Source: Lepidodermella squamata
Lineage: Eukaryota > Gastrotricha
NCBI GenBank assembly: GCA_047495785.1
Contig: JBLDXI010000058.1
Location: 310,001-374,000, forward strand
Direction of reading: 5' to 3'
DNA length: 64,000 nucleotides
The position numbers and the translations under genes are program-made. A model generated the notes under the pieces. That model searched no databases. It had not been told where the DNA came from and was given only the letters and a program-made list of their open reading frames with translations. Shown here in pieces: positions 21,046 to 30,483 of the stretch. Each line of letters opens with the position of its first letter. The first letter of the stretch is position 1.

Positions 21046-21180
21046 ACGCTAAGGGACACCTACCTGGGGGCTCCAAGGTGACACCCATGTCATCAGGAGG
21101 TGAAGGGAATCTTGAGATGGGTTCCAGGTGGCTCAGAACTAAATATGAATAAATCGAAAGGGATAATTTACTTACGTCGT

Positions 21181-21250
21181 CGGTCGGAGTCGAACCCGGG
21201 TCGCCTTGGCTTTAAGTGCGACGCGCTACCACTAGACCAGGTCGTCGCTA
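21181..21250 (-). other. tRNA-like element (pseudo-tRNA or tRNA-derived SINE)
   Basis: On the minus strand a perfect A box (TGGTCTAGTGG) and B box (GGTTCGACTCC) are spaced about 31 nt apart, as in a tRNA gene. The anticodon-loop position reads CTTAAAG. However, acceptor, anticodon and T stems pair poorly: about 4 of 7 acceptor pairs, and the T stem is broken. A working tRNA is therefore unlikely. It sits between two inverted repeat blocks. Confidence 0.6.
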
Positions 21251-22059
21251 TTATACGGTGGATGTCAATAGGGGTATATATAAGATTCAAGATTTTTTCC
21301 AGTTTTCAAACTTCAGAGGGCAAATCATGTAGCTTGCACTGCTCATAGAGCAGTTGGAACGGGTCTCCGGTCATCCATGGTACTCACAGGGGGCGCCTAG
21401 TATCTATGGTTCCCAGTTCCCATTATCGTTCATTGTATGTTCTGTTTTATTTATTGCGTTGTATTTATTGGATGCTACTTATAGAGTCTTACTTTTACCG
21501 GAACAAAATTTTGAAATATTCAAGGGGCCTAAAGCCACTCATGGAAAATTTCAAAAATGTAGTGATCAATCAGCATAATTTTCAATAGATTAAATAAATC
21601 AGCTTTAAATTCAATGTAAAATTTTGTTTAAGACGCATTCCTCACTATAAGATGCATTCAATTCCTGAATTTCGAAGAAATATTCGAAAAGCGACCTTTA
21701 GCTTATCTAAAATTAGGTTCCGCAACAGGCAAATTTGGTTATGCTACAAGATATTCTTATATTTATCAGTCTTTTTGTGTTAATTGTATTCATTCAGAAT
21801 CGTTCAAATATTAGTTTGGTGTAAAAAATCGCCTAAATAATCAAAACGAGCATTTAGAAATTAGTGCATGCGCTGCGAAAATTGCGACTTGGCGCACACA
21901 AAAGAAATTTCGAATACTCGAGTTTAATGGCGAAATGAGGCATAGGCGAACCTCTTTATTTCACACCCACTGGACCTAATAGCAGGACTCATGATCCCAG
22001 AGGTTTATCTCACTACTACCAGAAAATGTGTAAAAACTTAAGCATCTTTTTAATATGAA

Positions 22060-22437
22060 GAGAAGCATCTTCTTTCATATGAAATTTCATATGAATTACA
22101 AGCGGCTATGCTCAGATCTTCTAAGAATAGCCGATCATATTAAATTAATATTACCGTAGAAGCAACATTTCATATAGTTGCTAGTAATACGACATTCATA
22201 TGACCGCTACTCCAACATTTCACACTAATTCGTATGTCAGGACAAGAATCAGGACAATATGAAATTCATATGAATGTAGCTTACAAAATTAATATTAATT
22301 TTAGCCAACTTTTATACTAATATGATATTCATATGAAAATTACAGTATTTTTCATACCAGATATCAATTCATATGGCAACCTTATGAAATACGTATGAAT
22401 TTGCCTTGAAAACATATGAACGGCGTTCGTCTGGGCA
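22060..22437. repeat. Palindrome-rich AT repeat unit (right copy, inverted)
   Basis: Many imperfect TTCATATGAAT and AATATTAAT palindromes run from about 22060. The block ends in CATATGAACGGCGTTCGTCTGGG (last base 22435), the near-complement of the left block's start. The two blocks face each other around 1 kb of other sequence. Confidence 0.5.
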
Positions 22438-22659
22438 TAATAAAACATAGCTTGGCGCATTGCGAGTGAATCAGCCACAACAACATCCAGCGTTTTTTCA
22501 TTTTTTGTACCAGAGAGATCGATTTTACGATCCGCTAATTTGTCTAATTTGGTCAGTGTTTTTCTGCATCGTGTAATCTAGGTTATTATTTTCGGCAAGA
22601 GTCGCAACATCATAGAAATCTGAGATGGTTATTTTATTCATAATAATATTTTCATTAAA

Positions 22660-24094
22660 TCAAATTGCACAGCCTCTTAGATTTTGAAAAATAAACCACG
22701 GCCGCGAGACAGGCCGGTTCGCTAATTTACGGCCCCTGTGACATTGGTCATCCGGAAATGACTCATATTCAATCAATTTCCAACACTCGCCTAGTAGCTG
22801 ATAACGCTTTGGTCCGTAAAATCGATGTAAATTATGAAGCAGACAGTCGCCGGATGTTGGCTTCGCAATGAACAGGAGGCCGCCAGGTTTAACGATACAG
22901 CTAACCTTAGCCATGGCCATTAAATCACCGTCGGGATTGAGAGGCTCGCCATATCGGCCGAGACCATTTTGAGAAATCGTCGAATAAGTCACTGCAAAGT
23001 CGAATTTACCAATTAAATCCCCATTTGTAAACAAATTAGCCGCTTCATTCGTAGGCATGAAGGCGAGATGAGGATGTTTAGCCGGTAAAAATTCCGAATA
23101 ATTCAACGCATCAATCGACGTCACGTGACCAGCTCCAGATCGTAGAATTTCAAATTCAAGCCACGGATATGACGTCCCGATAACGACTCCATTTTTGTCG
23201 CGAATTAAATCGCCATATTTAGCCAGCAATGCCCGTAAAGGTAGTACGGTTGTCTCGAAATCGACCGGGTAGAAAATATCACGAGCGTGGGAAAAATCGA
23301 GATAACTGCGGTTTGTTAAATTTACGACGTAATTCCATTCGTCCATCACGTTTTGCTTCGTATTCACGGGCTCGTCTTGTGTTAATTGATGTTCGATTAT
23401 TTTATACCAAGATTGGCTGTGGTTAATAAATCGCTCCCGGATATTTTGATGAGACCAGGTGAAGTTGAGACCCCCTGTTGGGGACATCGGTAATTCGTGT
23501 TTTAAGTTTGTAAAACAAATAGGCTGGTCGGTATCAAGTCGCCAGTAATCGGTAAAATTCGATAAATCATATTCGATTAAGCCGTGATTTTTTAGATACC
23601 GGAAAACATGGTAATTTTTCTTCTTCGAATCAAGTTTGTCGACGAGTTCTTCAGGTGAGTTTGCCAGTATCGACTCGTGATTTTCCGCGTCGATTGCGAG
23701 GTAGGGGAAGGTTGAGCTGTAAACGGCCCAAGGTTCAAACCAGCTTGAAACTCGACTGGCTGATGATTGATCGATGTTGTTCGACCATAGACGAGATTCG
23801 ATAATTGGGCAATACGTCATTGTTTGAGCTTCGCGTGGCAAATTTTGCTCGCAACGAACGCAAAATGCCGGCAATTTGCTGCTGGAAAAATCATTTTTTT
23901 GTAGTCCAAAACAATTTTTAAATGGCAATTAAAATTATTCACCTAATTCGCAACAGGGCTGTTTTATTGACTGACCGTTTAACCGAAGCATTTGACGATT
24001 TTTGGTGAAAAGTGAAATAAAATAAACAACCGATAACTACTACAACGAGAAATCCCGTAAATTTTGAACGATCACAGGCAACCATTTCTACCAT
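22660..24094 (-). CDS. DUF268 family protein, type II membrane
   Basis: Exons 23943-24094 and 22660-23881, with an intron of 61 bp in phase 2; 457 aa. The open frame of exon 2 has no ATG at its start. An upstream ATG at 24094 gives a short cytosolic end and one membrane anchor (FLVVVVIGCLFYFTF), then splices in phase. The body matches what I recall of DUF268, a family described from Caenorhabditis: GTSYPWLEFEILRSGAGHVT, then FDFAVTYSTISQNGLGRYGE, LNPDGDL, VKPGGLLFIAKP and LHRFYGPKRY. The region from SYPWLE onward resembles a Rossmann methyltransferase core, but no activity is established. Predicted to be lumenal or extracellular and anchored at the N-terminus. Confidence 0.8.
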
Positions 24095-24947
24095 AAGCAA
24101 GTTGCTGACAAAAATAATTCAAAGTTTTGAATAGTTGCTCGTAATTTGGCACGCGATTCTAAATCAAGCGCCTTCCGTCAGCTCGTCAGCTCGCCATTCA
24201 TATTGACACCTTTTTCCAGCTGAAATTGTACGCTGGAAACGAACAAAATCAAGTTCGATATTCTGAATCGCGCAAAAATATTAGGGCAAAATTTCCCCGA
24301 TTATTGGCCGATTATTCCGATTATCCCCCGATTATTGGCCGAAAAAGCCGCATAAATTTAATGAGGAGTTTCAAGAAATCGAGGAGTTTCTTCGGCAAAA
24401 GAATGCTTGAAATTCTTCAACTTCTTAAAACTCCTCATTAATTAAATTGATGCGCATCGAATTTCCGTTCGGCGGCTTTTTTGGCCACCCTGTAGCACAA
24501 GGACATTTTTTATCGCGGTTAAAATCGACAGCAAATTATTCGAATAGAATTGTCTCTCTGCTCGCCTCATTTTTGCTTGCTCCTGTGTTTTTATTTTATT
24601 ATCAAAATTTAGTGAATTTCTATTTTCATCTACCTATATGTTTTTGGCTGATTAAAATTAGACACCCAAACGAATTCGGTTCCACTTTGATTTTTGCGTC
24701 AAATAAATCAAAACAAATAGGTTTCCCTGAAATTGCTTCTCGGACTATTTTAGCCCTTTTTATTTTATCTAATAAACATGACCTAGGTCAAAGACGGTTT
24801 ATGCACCCTCTCTGCATAGATAAAGCAGCACGTGTTCCAGCATAATAATACACACACTTACAACAGCAAAACAAGCTCGTATCAGCTCATATGCGGTTTT
24901 CATAGGATTTTTATGAGGAATAACTCCGAATTTTTTGAAATTTTAGA
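24095..24947. other. Intergenic with short tandem and inverted repeats
   Basis: It contains a GATTATTGGCC/GATTATTCC tandem run at about 24298-24340 and an inverted repeat with arms at 24355-24377 and 24423-24446 (AATGAGGAGTTT...). The 24447-24845 open frame has no recognisable features; I do not call it. It should include promoters of the divergent DUF268 and SDR genes. Confidence 0.5.
24355..24446. repeat. Inverted repeat around GAGGAGTTTC motifs
   Basis: Arms of about 22 bp (AATTTAATGAGGAGTTTCAAGAA and its near-complement, about 3 differences) are separated by about 45 bp. A third GAGGAGTTTC copy lies in the loop. It may be a small hairpin element. Confidence 0.55.
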
Positions 24948-25889
24948 ATGACGTTTTTTGCTGAAATCGGCGTAGCGGTCACGGCTTATTTCTCCCTGCG
25001 AGGTGCTTATCGAGTGGCTAAATTTTACCAAGCTCATTTCACCCGTAGTAAAATCGACTTTTCAAAACTTCAAACCGCTGTTATAACAGGCCCAACTGAC
25101 GGCATTGGCAAGGCTTATGCTTTCGAACTGGCTCGACTTGGCCTGAAACAGCTTGTTTTAATCGGTCGAAGCCCCGAGAAGCTAGCATCGACATCGGCTG
25201 CGATCGCTGCGAAATACCCAAAGGTCCAGATTCGAACAATTCAAGCTGATTTTCAAGAAATCGACATCTACCCGAAAATCGAGGAGCAACTCAGCGATCT
25301 ACGCGATATCGACGTGCTGGTTAACAACGTTGGCGCGAATATCAATGTTCAAAGACTAGTCCATGACACTTCGAGAACGAATCTATTCAAAATGATTAAT
25401 ATCAACATTGTGTCTACGGTGATGATGAGTCAGATGATTTTGAAGAAAATGGTTGAAAATCAACGACGGGGTGTTGTTATCAGCATGTCGTCATGCGCTG
25501 CTAATTTCCCGGCTACTGCACCCGTATACACGGCGGCTAAAAAGTTTGTTACGAGGTTTAGCGAAGGTCTTGGGATTCAGTATGACAATCAAAAGTTCGG
25601 CATAACGGTTCAAGTTGTCGAGCCTCAAGTCGTTCGCACGAAGATGTCGAGGTACCTCACAGGGCCGTTTGCGATGGAACCGGATGCCTACGCTAGGGAG
25701 GCCTTGGCAACAGTTGGCCATTACGACCGAACTGCGGGTGGGACGAGGCATGATTTCCAGGAGTTTTTGCAATCTCTACTGCCGCGGCAAGCGGTGATCT
25801 TTTACATGAAAATATTTCAGCGGGAAATCTCGAAAGCTGCAGCTGAGCAAGGTAACAATTCCAATCTGCTGAGTAATAAAACTGGCTGA
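24948..25889 (+). CDS. Short-chain dehydrogenase, HSD17B12/LET-767-type 3-ketoacyl-CoA reductase
   Basis: 313 aa, single exon, with the length typical of the family. An N-terminal hydrophobic segment precedes the Rossmann fold. The cofactor motif is TGPTDGIG (47-54), followed by NNVG at 126-129, an ISMSSCA catalytic-serine region, and the catalytic pair Y194/K198 (VYTAAKK). All active-site residues are present. This subfamily acts in the ER membrane, reducing 3-ketoacyl-CoA in very-long-chain fatty acid elongation; some members also reduce steroids. I see no dilysine retention signal at the C-terminus. An AATAAA follows at about 25909. It is a housekeeping-type gene amid accessory ones. Which paralogue it is cannot be told here. 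Confidence 0.88.
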   Translation: MTFFAEIGVAVTAYFSLRGAYRVAKFYQAHFTRSKIDFSKLQTAVITGPTDGIGKAYAFELARLGLKQLVLIGRSPEKLASTSAAIAAKYPKVQIRTIQADFQEIDIYPKIEEQLSDLRDIDVLVNNVGANINVQRLVHDTSRTNLFKMININIVSTVMMSQMILKKMVENQRRGVVISMSSCAANFPATAPVYTAAKKFVTRFSEGLGIQYDNQKFGITVQVVEPQVVRTKMSRYLTGPFAMEPDAYAREALATVGHYDRTAGGTRHDFQEFLQSLLPRQAVIFYMKIFQREISKAAAEQGNNSNLLSNKTG

Positions 25890-27866
25890 TAAATGATTTT
25901 TTTTGTACAATAAAACCTCCTTTTACCTGTAACAACATGGTCTTGTTTTCGGAAAATTCGTGTTTTTTACTTGTTTATCAAGTTTCAAGGTGAATGAACG
26001 CACTTGCACTAAGAATAGCTTATTATAGAAATACAGTATGTCCCATAAGTAACACAAGCAAAGAAAATACGCTGAAAAGGGTTCAGCAACTCTAAAATGA
26101 GAAGTCCTAGGGTGTATTTCACCGCCTTGAAAATATATACATTTTCATTGTGAAATTCCATTTTTATTTAATTTAGGAGCGTATCGGGGTCGAAAAACTA
26201 GAGCCAAAAGCATCATATTTTCAGGATCTTTGTTGTTCTCGGACGCAGGGATTAGAATATTCGTCCGAAAATTCATTTTTTGCCCGTGTCGCCATCCACC
26301 CCCGACACGTTCGGAGAGGCTGCAAAAATGGTATGGCACCGCGTGCATCGCTACTTAATCCACATGTCCGTCTCTTTTGGGCACCATCCACCCGCAAGAC
26401 AACCCAGAAGCCGCCCTGAGCGCGGCTTAAAAATGCGTCAGATGTGCATCGAAGCGCATCAACAGAGAAATTGGGGGCTGCCTAATACCGGGTGGTGCCC
26501 GTTTGGCAAGAATTAAGACGCGAAAAAACAGCTTGGCAGAATTTAAACAAGTGTGTCGATCGTATTTCACCATTTTTTATATAATTTTTAAGGCGGTGAA
26601 ATACACCCCTATCTCATGGCCAGAAAAATGTTGGAAAATTTCAAAAAATCCCGAGAATATTAATCAAGTATGTCACTTGTTAATCGGATTAAACAAGTCC
26701 GGAGAGATTTGGTCCAACCAGGTAAAATACCGAAAAGTACCGAACCAGTTAGCATTGAGGTTTTCCGGGTTTTCCTCCGGGTAAATTTGTTCATTTCTTC
26801 GGTAAAATCGCCGATAAAGGAATTCTATCGTTATGTTTAATTCGAAAAAATTCATTGAATTTCATACAAAAAGTTGCCAAATTAAAAAATGGTTGCGCAA
26901 CTTCTGGGGCACCCGGTATACCTTTTCAAAGTTCACTTTTCAGTGAATTAGAAATTAATTGAAAAAATTATATTATTAATAAATTAACTAAAAATGTAAT
27001 AGTTAAAAATTGACATGTTTAGGGTTCGAAATCTAACAGATTATAAAACTGATTCTTAAATCTAAATTCTTTTCTTGGTCTTGGAATCTAAGTCCTGCCT
27101 CGAGCAAGACATAGATTTTATTTGATTTGTGGTATTTTTCGTCGATTTCAAGCTATTTTGAGCCAAATTTATTAGAATAATGTCACGAATGAGGTCAAAA
27201 AGTGAAAAGCAGGAGAATCAATTTTCGCTCGGTTTTTATTTAAAATTTGCCCCATAGTAAATTTTCAAATTAAGTTTGGCCGAAAACAGCGAATATTTAA
27301 TAATTTTGGGTAAATTATAATAAATTCAGACGAATAATACATTTTTTGCTTCGATCACATCCCCCCTAGGCATGGACAGCAATTGATTAATTTTTTAATT
27401 AATTTATGGAATTTTGAGGCTTTCCGAAATTTGACAAGATGACATTTTCTTTCGAACTCATCACATGTGGAAAAGCGTAGGTTCAAATTGTGTTTCATGT
27501 ATTCAATTCGCAGCAAAAAATACAATCACTTGGAAAATGTGACGAGAAATTTTAAAAGCCAAGAGTTTACGGAATTTTCCCGTCAAAAATCAGACCAGCT
27601 TAAAGGTTCCATAAAATCGCCGCAATTTGCAGATCAATCAGAATTCCGGAATCATCCTCCAATTGTGCTCCGAAATATCAAACTTTTGAGCTTCAAGCTG
27701 ACAAATTTCAGGACTGAAATCCATACTAGGGTAACATAGATAACTTATTTATTGATTAAAGTTCGACATGCCTGAGATAGTTTTATTGGGATATAATTTC
27801 ACGAGGTTAAAACCAACTCGTCTGCTGCGTTCAAAGGTCAGAAAGGTCAGTTCAAAGGTTCATCTT
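25890..27866. other. Intergenic, AT-rich, containing a MITE
   Basis: About 2 kb with strong A/T runs. The one structured feature is the 500-bp element at 26110-26609. ORFs at 26280, 26503 and 27467 have no relatives in the window and are low-complexity or within the element. Confidence 0.55.
26110..26609. mobile_element. MITE with about 28-bp terminal inverted repeats and TA flanks
   Basis: The left end GGGTGTATTTCACCGCCTTG (from 26110) is mirrored at the right end (AAGGCGGTGAAATACACC, to about 26609). The inverted match extends about 28 bp into TATATA sequence with a few mismatches. The element is flanked by TA at 26108-26109 and 26610-26611, as expected for a Tc1/mariner-type target duplication. 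The interior shows no transposase coding sequence, so it is non-autonomous. Confidence 0.75.
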
Positions 27867-28283
27867 TTAAAGGTCAGCGCAAGTGACGAGAAATAGATCG
27901 ATCGAAAGCCGATGTTCAACAACTTCTTTGATCAGACGATTGCAGCGATTTAGGCGCCGTTGTCGTGACGAATTACCTGAAATTGTGTACGATCTCTCCA
28001 CGAACCGCTTGATCAAAAACGAACGTAGCAAACATGCAGCCAGCCAGTCATCAATAGCATCGGAATGATTCGAGCATACTTGGCTCAGAAGACTTCGAGC
28101 ATAGAGCAGCAGCCGAGCGGTTACTTTCGCGAGCTTTTGTTCTGTAATAGTCGCTCTTGTACCTTCAATCAGGCCATCCGTAACCTTGGCTCCGCCTTCC
28201 GCTGCGTCTTGCGAAGATAAACAGTAGCCGAGATTCATTGCTTGGAGCAATACCAAACATGGTAATGCGAATATCATCTCCAT
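27867..28283 (-). CDS. Small secreted four-cysteine protein, family A copy 4 (most divergent)
   Basis: 138 aa, no intron. ATG at 28283, with a second ATG two codons later; both give a signal peptide (MIFALPCLVLLQAMNLGYC). The mature protein keeps the family cysteine order (SQVCSN, AACLLR, NRCNRL, VTCADL), the RQRRL basic block and LIKEVVE..L..D.F. It has lost the second Arg of the DRF motif (DLF) and has a longer insert between the first two cysteines. A TATAAAA lies only 10-15 nt before the ATG. It is immediately downstream, in the same orientation, of a RING-CH gene. No known domain. Confidence 0.78.
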   Translation of the reverse strand: MEMIFALPCLVLLQAMNLGYCLSSQDAAEGGAKVTDGLIEGTRATITEQKLAKVTARLLLYARSLLSQVCSNHSDAIDDWLAACLLRSFLIKRFVERSYTISGNSSRQRRLNRCNRLIKEVVEHRLSIDLFLVTCADL

Positions 28284-28593
28284 GCTGTAGAATTTTTATA
28301 AACTAGCAATGCTTACACCTGGGCTGAGCTATCCACCTATCGAGGTGAGTAATATGACAAGGTGAATCAATTTTAAGCCCGCAGACACATACACTGACTT
28401 CTGAAAGACAATTCCTCATACTGAAAAGAGGTACAATGTTATACGTATATACGTAGAGGTACGTCCTATACATGTTCCTAGAAAAACTAAAAAAACAGTA
28501 TAATTTATAGGAATTACAATTATAAATAAATTAACGACACTAGAAAAAATCACGGTATAGTAATGCTACACGGTAATTTTTGGAGACAATTGA
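28284..28593. other. Short intergenic spacer
   Basis: 310 bp between two minus-strand genes. AT-rich, nothing recognised beyond the TATAAAA next to the downstream start. Confidence 0.5.
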
Positions 28594-29190
28594 TCAGCAT
28601 TTTATTTCAATCACTGGGGGCATTTTAAAGACTAGATTTTCAGTATTTCTCGACGCTTGGAAGATCCAGCGTCTTAATTTGAGTCTTGAACAGCTAGAGC
28701 TAACTTTAATAGTCAAATAAATCACTAAGGTGAATATCAAAAATAGCCCGAAAGAACAGAGTATTGAGTTCAAAATTACAGCCCATTTGGATTTCACGTA
28801 ATCACTCGAAATTATCCACCATGTCAGAATGCCGGCTAGCAGGACGATAGAAATCACTAGGCAGGCGAAGAACTTGCAAAATGACCACTTAAGAGTTACA
28901 TCAGGAAGGCGCCACAGCCAGAATGGTTTGACGGATGTAGATTCGATGGCATAGGGCTGTTCGCAAATTTCGCAACAAGGCTGGCCAGCGAAGTTGAACC
29001 GGGCTGTCTGAGATGAAATCGAGGAGTCGAGACATTTCTTGTGCACGTAAGCCAGAGACCCACGGCATGCGCAGAATTCTGTGAAAAGAGCCGGCGGGTT
29101 GTCCAATGCATCTTCAGCCAGGCTTCCGAGACATATTCGGCATTGGATATAGGGTATCTGCAGTGAACTTTTGGAAGCTGAGCTTTGCAT
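28594..29190 (-). CDS. RING-CH (MARCH-type) membrane E3 ubiquitin ligase, copy 3
   Basis: 198 aa, single exon, ATG at 29190. The RING-CH finger begins at C17 (CRIC), with FCACRG, YVHKKC and CEIC completing the C4HC3 set. Two hydrophobic segments (FFACLVISIVLLAGILTWWII and ILCSFGLFLIFTLVIYLTI) follow with a very short loop. The C-terminus VFKMPPVI is the family end motif with Lys in place of Asn. Same topology and probable role as the other two copies. It lies between two family A genes, all on the minus strand. Confidence 0.87.
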   Translation of the reverse strand: MQSSASKSSLQIPYIQCRICLGSLAEDALDNPPALFTEFCACRGSLAYVHKKCLDSSISSQTARFNFAGQPCCEICEQPYAIESTSVKPFWLWRLPDVTLKWSFCKFFACLVISIVLLAGILTWWIISSDYVKSKWAVILNSILCSFGLFLIFTLVIYLTIKVSSSCSRLKLRRWIFQASRNTENLVFKMPPVIEIKC

Positions 29191-29448
29191 AGATTGTCAA
29201 TGGCTAGGTGGTAGTGGAATGGGAATACTATCGAGTGCGTTTCAGGGTTATCATTATAGCTCTACCATATCGTCTAGTGATAACAATGTTGTTACTCCGT
29301 ATTTTGATAGGAATGTCCTATATAGTGTACCCTTAAACTGGTGACCTCTAAATGAGTATGAGTGAGCACATTATTTTTATTTAGTTTAAAGGCTATCAAC
29401 AAAATTGCCTCTTTATAAGAGAAATCCACAAAGAATGAGCTGTTTCCG

Positions 29449-29856
29449 CTAGGCATTAGCACAATGAAGAATGAATCGGTCAAGGGTAATTCGCTGTTCG
29501 ATCACTTCCTTAATGAGATGATAGCAGTGGCTGATGAGACGCCGCCGTCGGTAAGAATAAACCGGGACAATGTGAGTTCGTTTGACAAATCGTTTGATCA
29601 TGTTAGATCGAATCAGGCATCCAGCCTTGTCGTGATCTTCGGAGCAAGCCTCACTCAATATGCCACGGGCATCGATCTGTAGCTGTTTTGTGGCTTTGGA
29701 CAGCTCCAGCTCCGTCTCTTGAATCTCACTCTCGAGGTTGTTGCCGATAGCTGTTAGATCCGAATCGCCATCTTCTACTGGCAGAACATTGGCCATCGTA
29801 GTTTCAAGGCGAAGTACAACGAGCCCAAGAGTTACGATCAAACAGATTGATACCAT
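29449..29856 (-). CDS. Small secreted four-cysteine protein, family A copy 2
   Basis: 135 aa, no intron. The start is the ATG at 29856 (MVSICLIVTLGLVVLRLETTM signal); the upstream frame begins with a Leu codon in the leader. Mature part: acidic segment, E..ELELSKATKQLQIDA helix, then EACSE, GCLIR, SHCYHL, HCANA cysteines, YSYRRRRLI block and TLDRF end. It is closest to the copy at 33730: both share KRFVKRTHIVP-type sequence. A TATAAAA box lies about 65 bp upstream of the ATG. Unrecognised family. Confidence 0.82.
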   Translation of the reverse strand: MVSICLIVTLGLVVLRLETTMANVLPVEDGDSDLTAIGNNLESEIQETELELSKATKQLQIDARGILSEACSEDHDKAGCLIRSNMIKRFVKRTHIVPVYSYRRRRLISHCYHLIKEVIEQRITLDRFILHCANA

Positions 29857-30483
29857 TTCCAAGTTAGAAATTGATTTGGGATCGAAAATGTAATGCTTAG
29901 ATATCAAGAAACTTCACCATTTTATAGCAACGACTGGCGTAGAGTCTCCTTCCTGTAGTTAATTAAATTGATTTCTTCTATTTTTTAATTGGGTCGGAAT
30001 GGCTTTCAGAACATCTTCATTGACATATCGGCTAACAATCTTCGTCACCCATGCGCTAAATTTCGTTACAGCTAAACACATTTAATTGCGTTATGCTGTC
30101 ATAAACATTCTTGTCCGAGCGAGAAGCAACACTCTAAGCAAAGACTGGCTTGCCATTCATCCGAAACTATGCAAACACTGACAAGCGTTTTAGGACGTCG
30201 AGGGACTTCAAGTAACTTCATTGATGAATGTTTTGAATCCGATGGAATAGCTTGATTAATCACATTATCCCTTCTGTGCCTTGGCGTACTTCACCTGTCA
30301 AGTGTCCAATTAATTTGAACTTTGAGAATTGAAATGATCCTGATGAGACGAGAAGAAATTTCCGTCGTAGACATGTTTATTTCCAAAGCTGTCAGACTGA
30401 ACATTCATAGGAATGTCACGAATGATAAATACAGTTATGAAATACAACATCGAGAACAAGTATAATTGGAGATTCCAATGAGA
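29857..30483. other. Intergenic, promoter region of family A copy 2
   Basis: 627 bp between the receptor's stop and the A gene. Apart from the TATA box, nothing recognised. Confidence 0.5.
29920..29926 (-). promoter_or_regulatory. TATA box of family A copy 2
   Basis: TATAAAA on the minus strand, 64 nt before the ATG at 29856. A start site about 30 nt downstream would leave a leader of about 35 nt. Confidence 0.5.

Larger units (their letters stand above)
20262..22659. other. Repeat-rich gene-free interval
   Basis: 2.4 kb without a supportable gene. It holds the two inverted palindrome-rich blocks and the tRNA-like element listed above. ORFs at 21100-21588 read through the tRNA-like sequence and are not credible. 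Confidence 0.6.

Noticed and set aside
21181-21250. Functional tRNA gene on the minus strand
   Set aside because: A and B boxes are intact but acceptor, anticodon and T stems do not pair, so I list it only as tRNA-like.
24447-24845. 132-aa open frame with a hydrophobic stretch upstream of the SDR gene
   Set aside because: Starts inside an inverted repeat, has Asn/Lys/Phe-rich AT-driven composition and no recognisable family; not strong enough to call.
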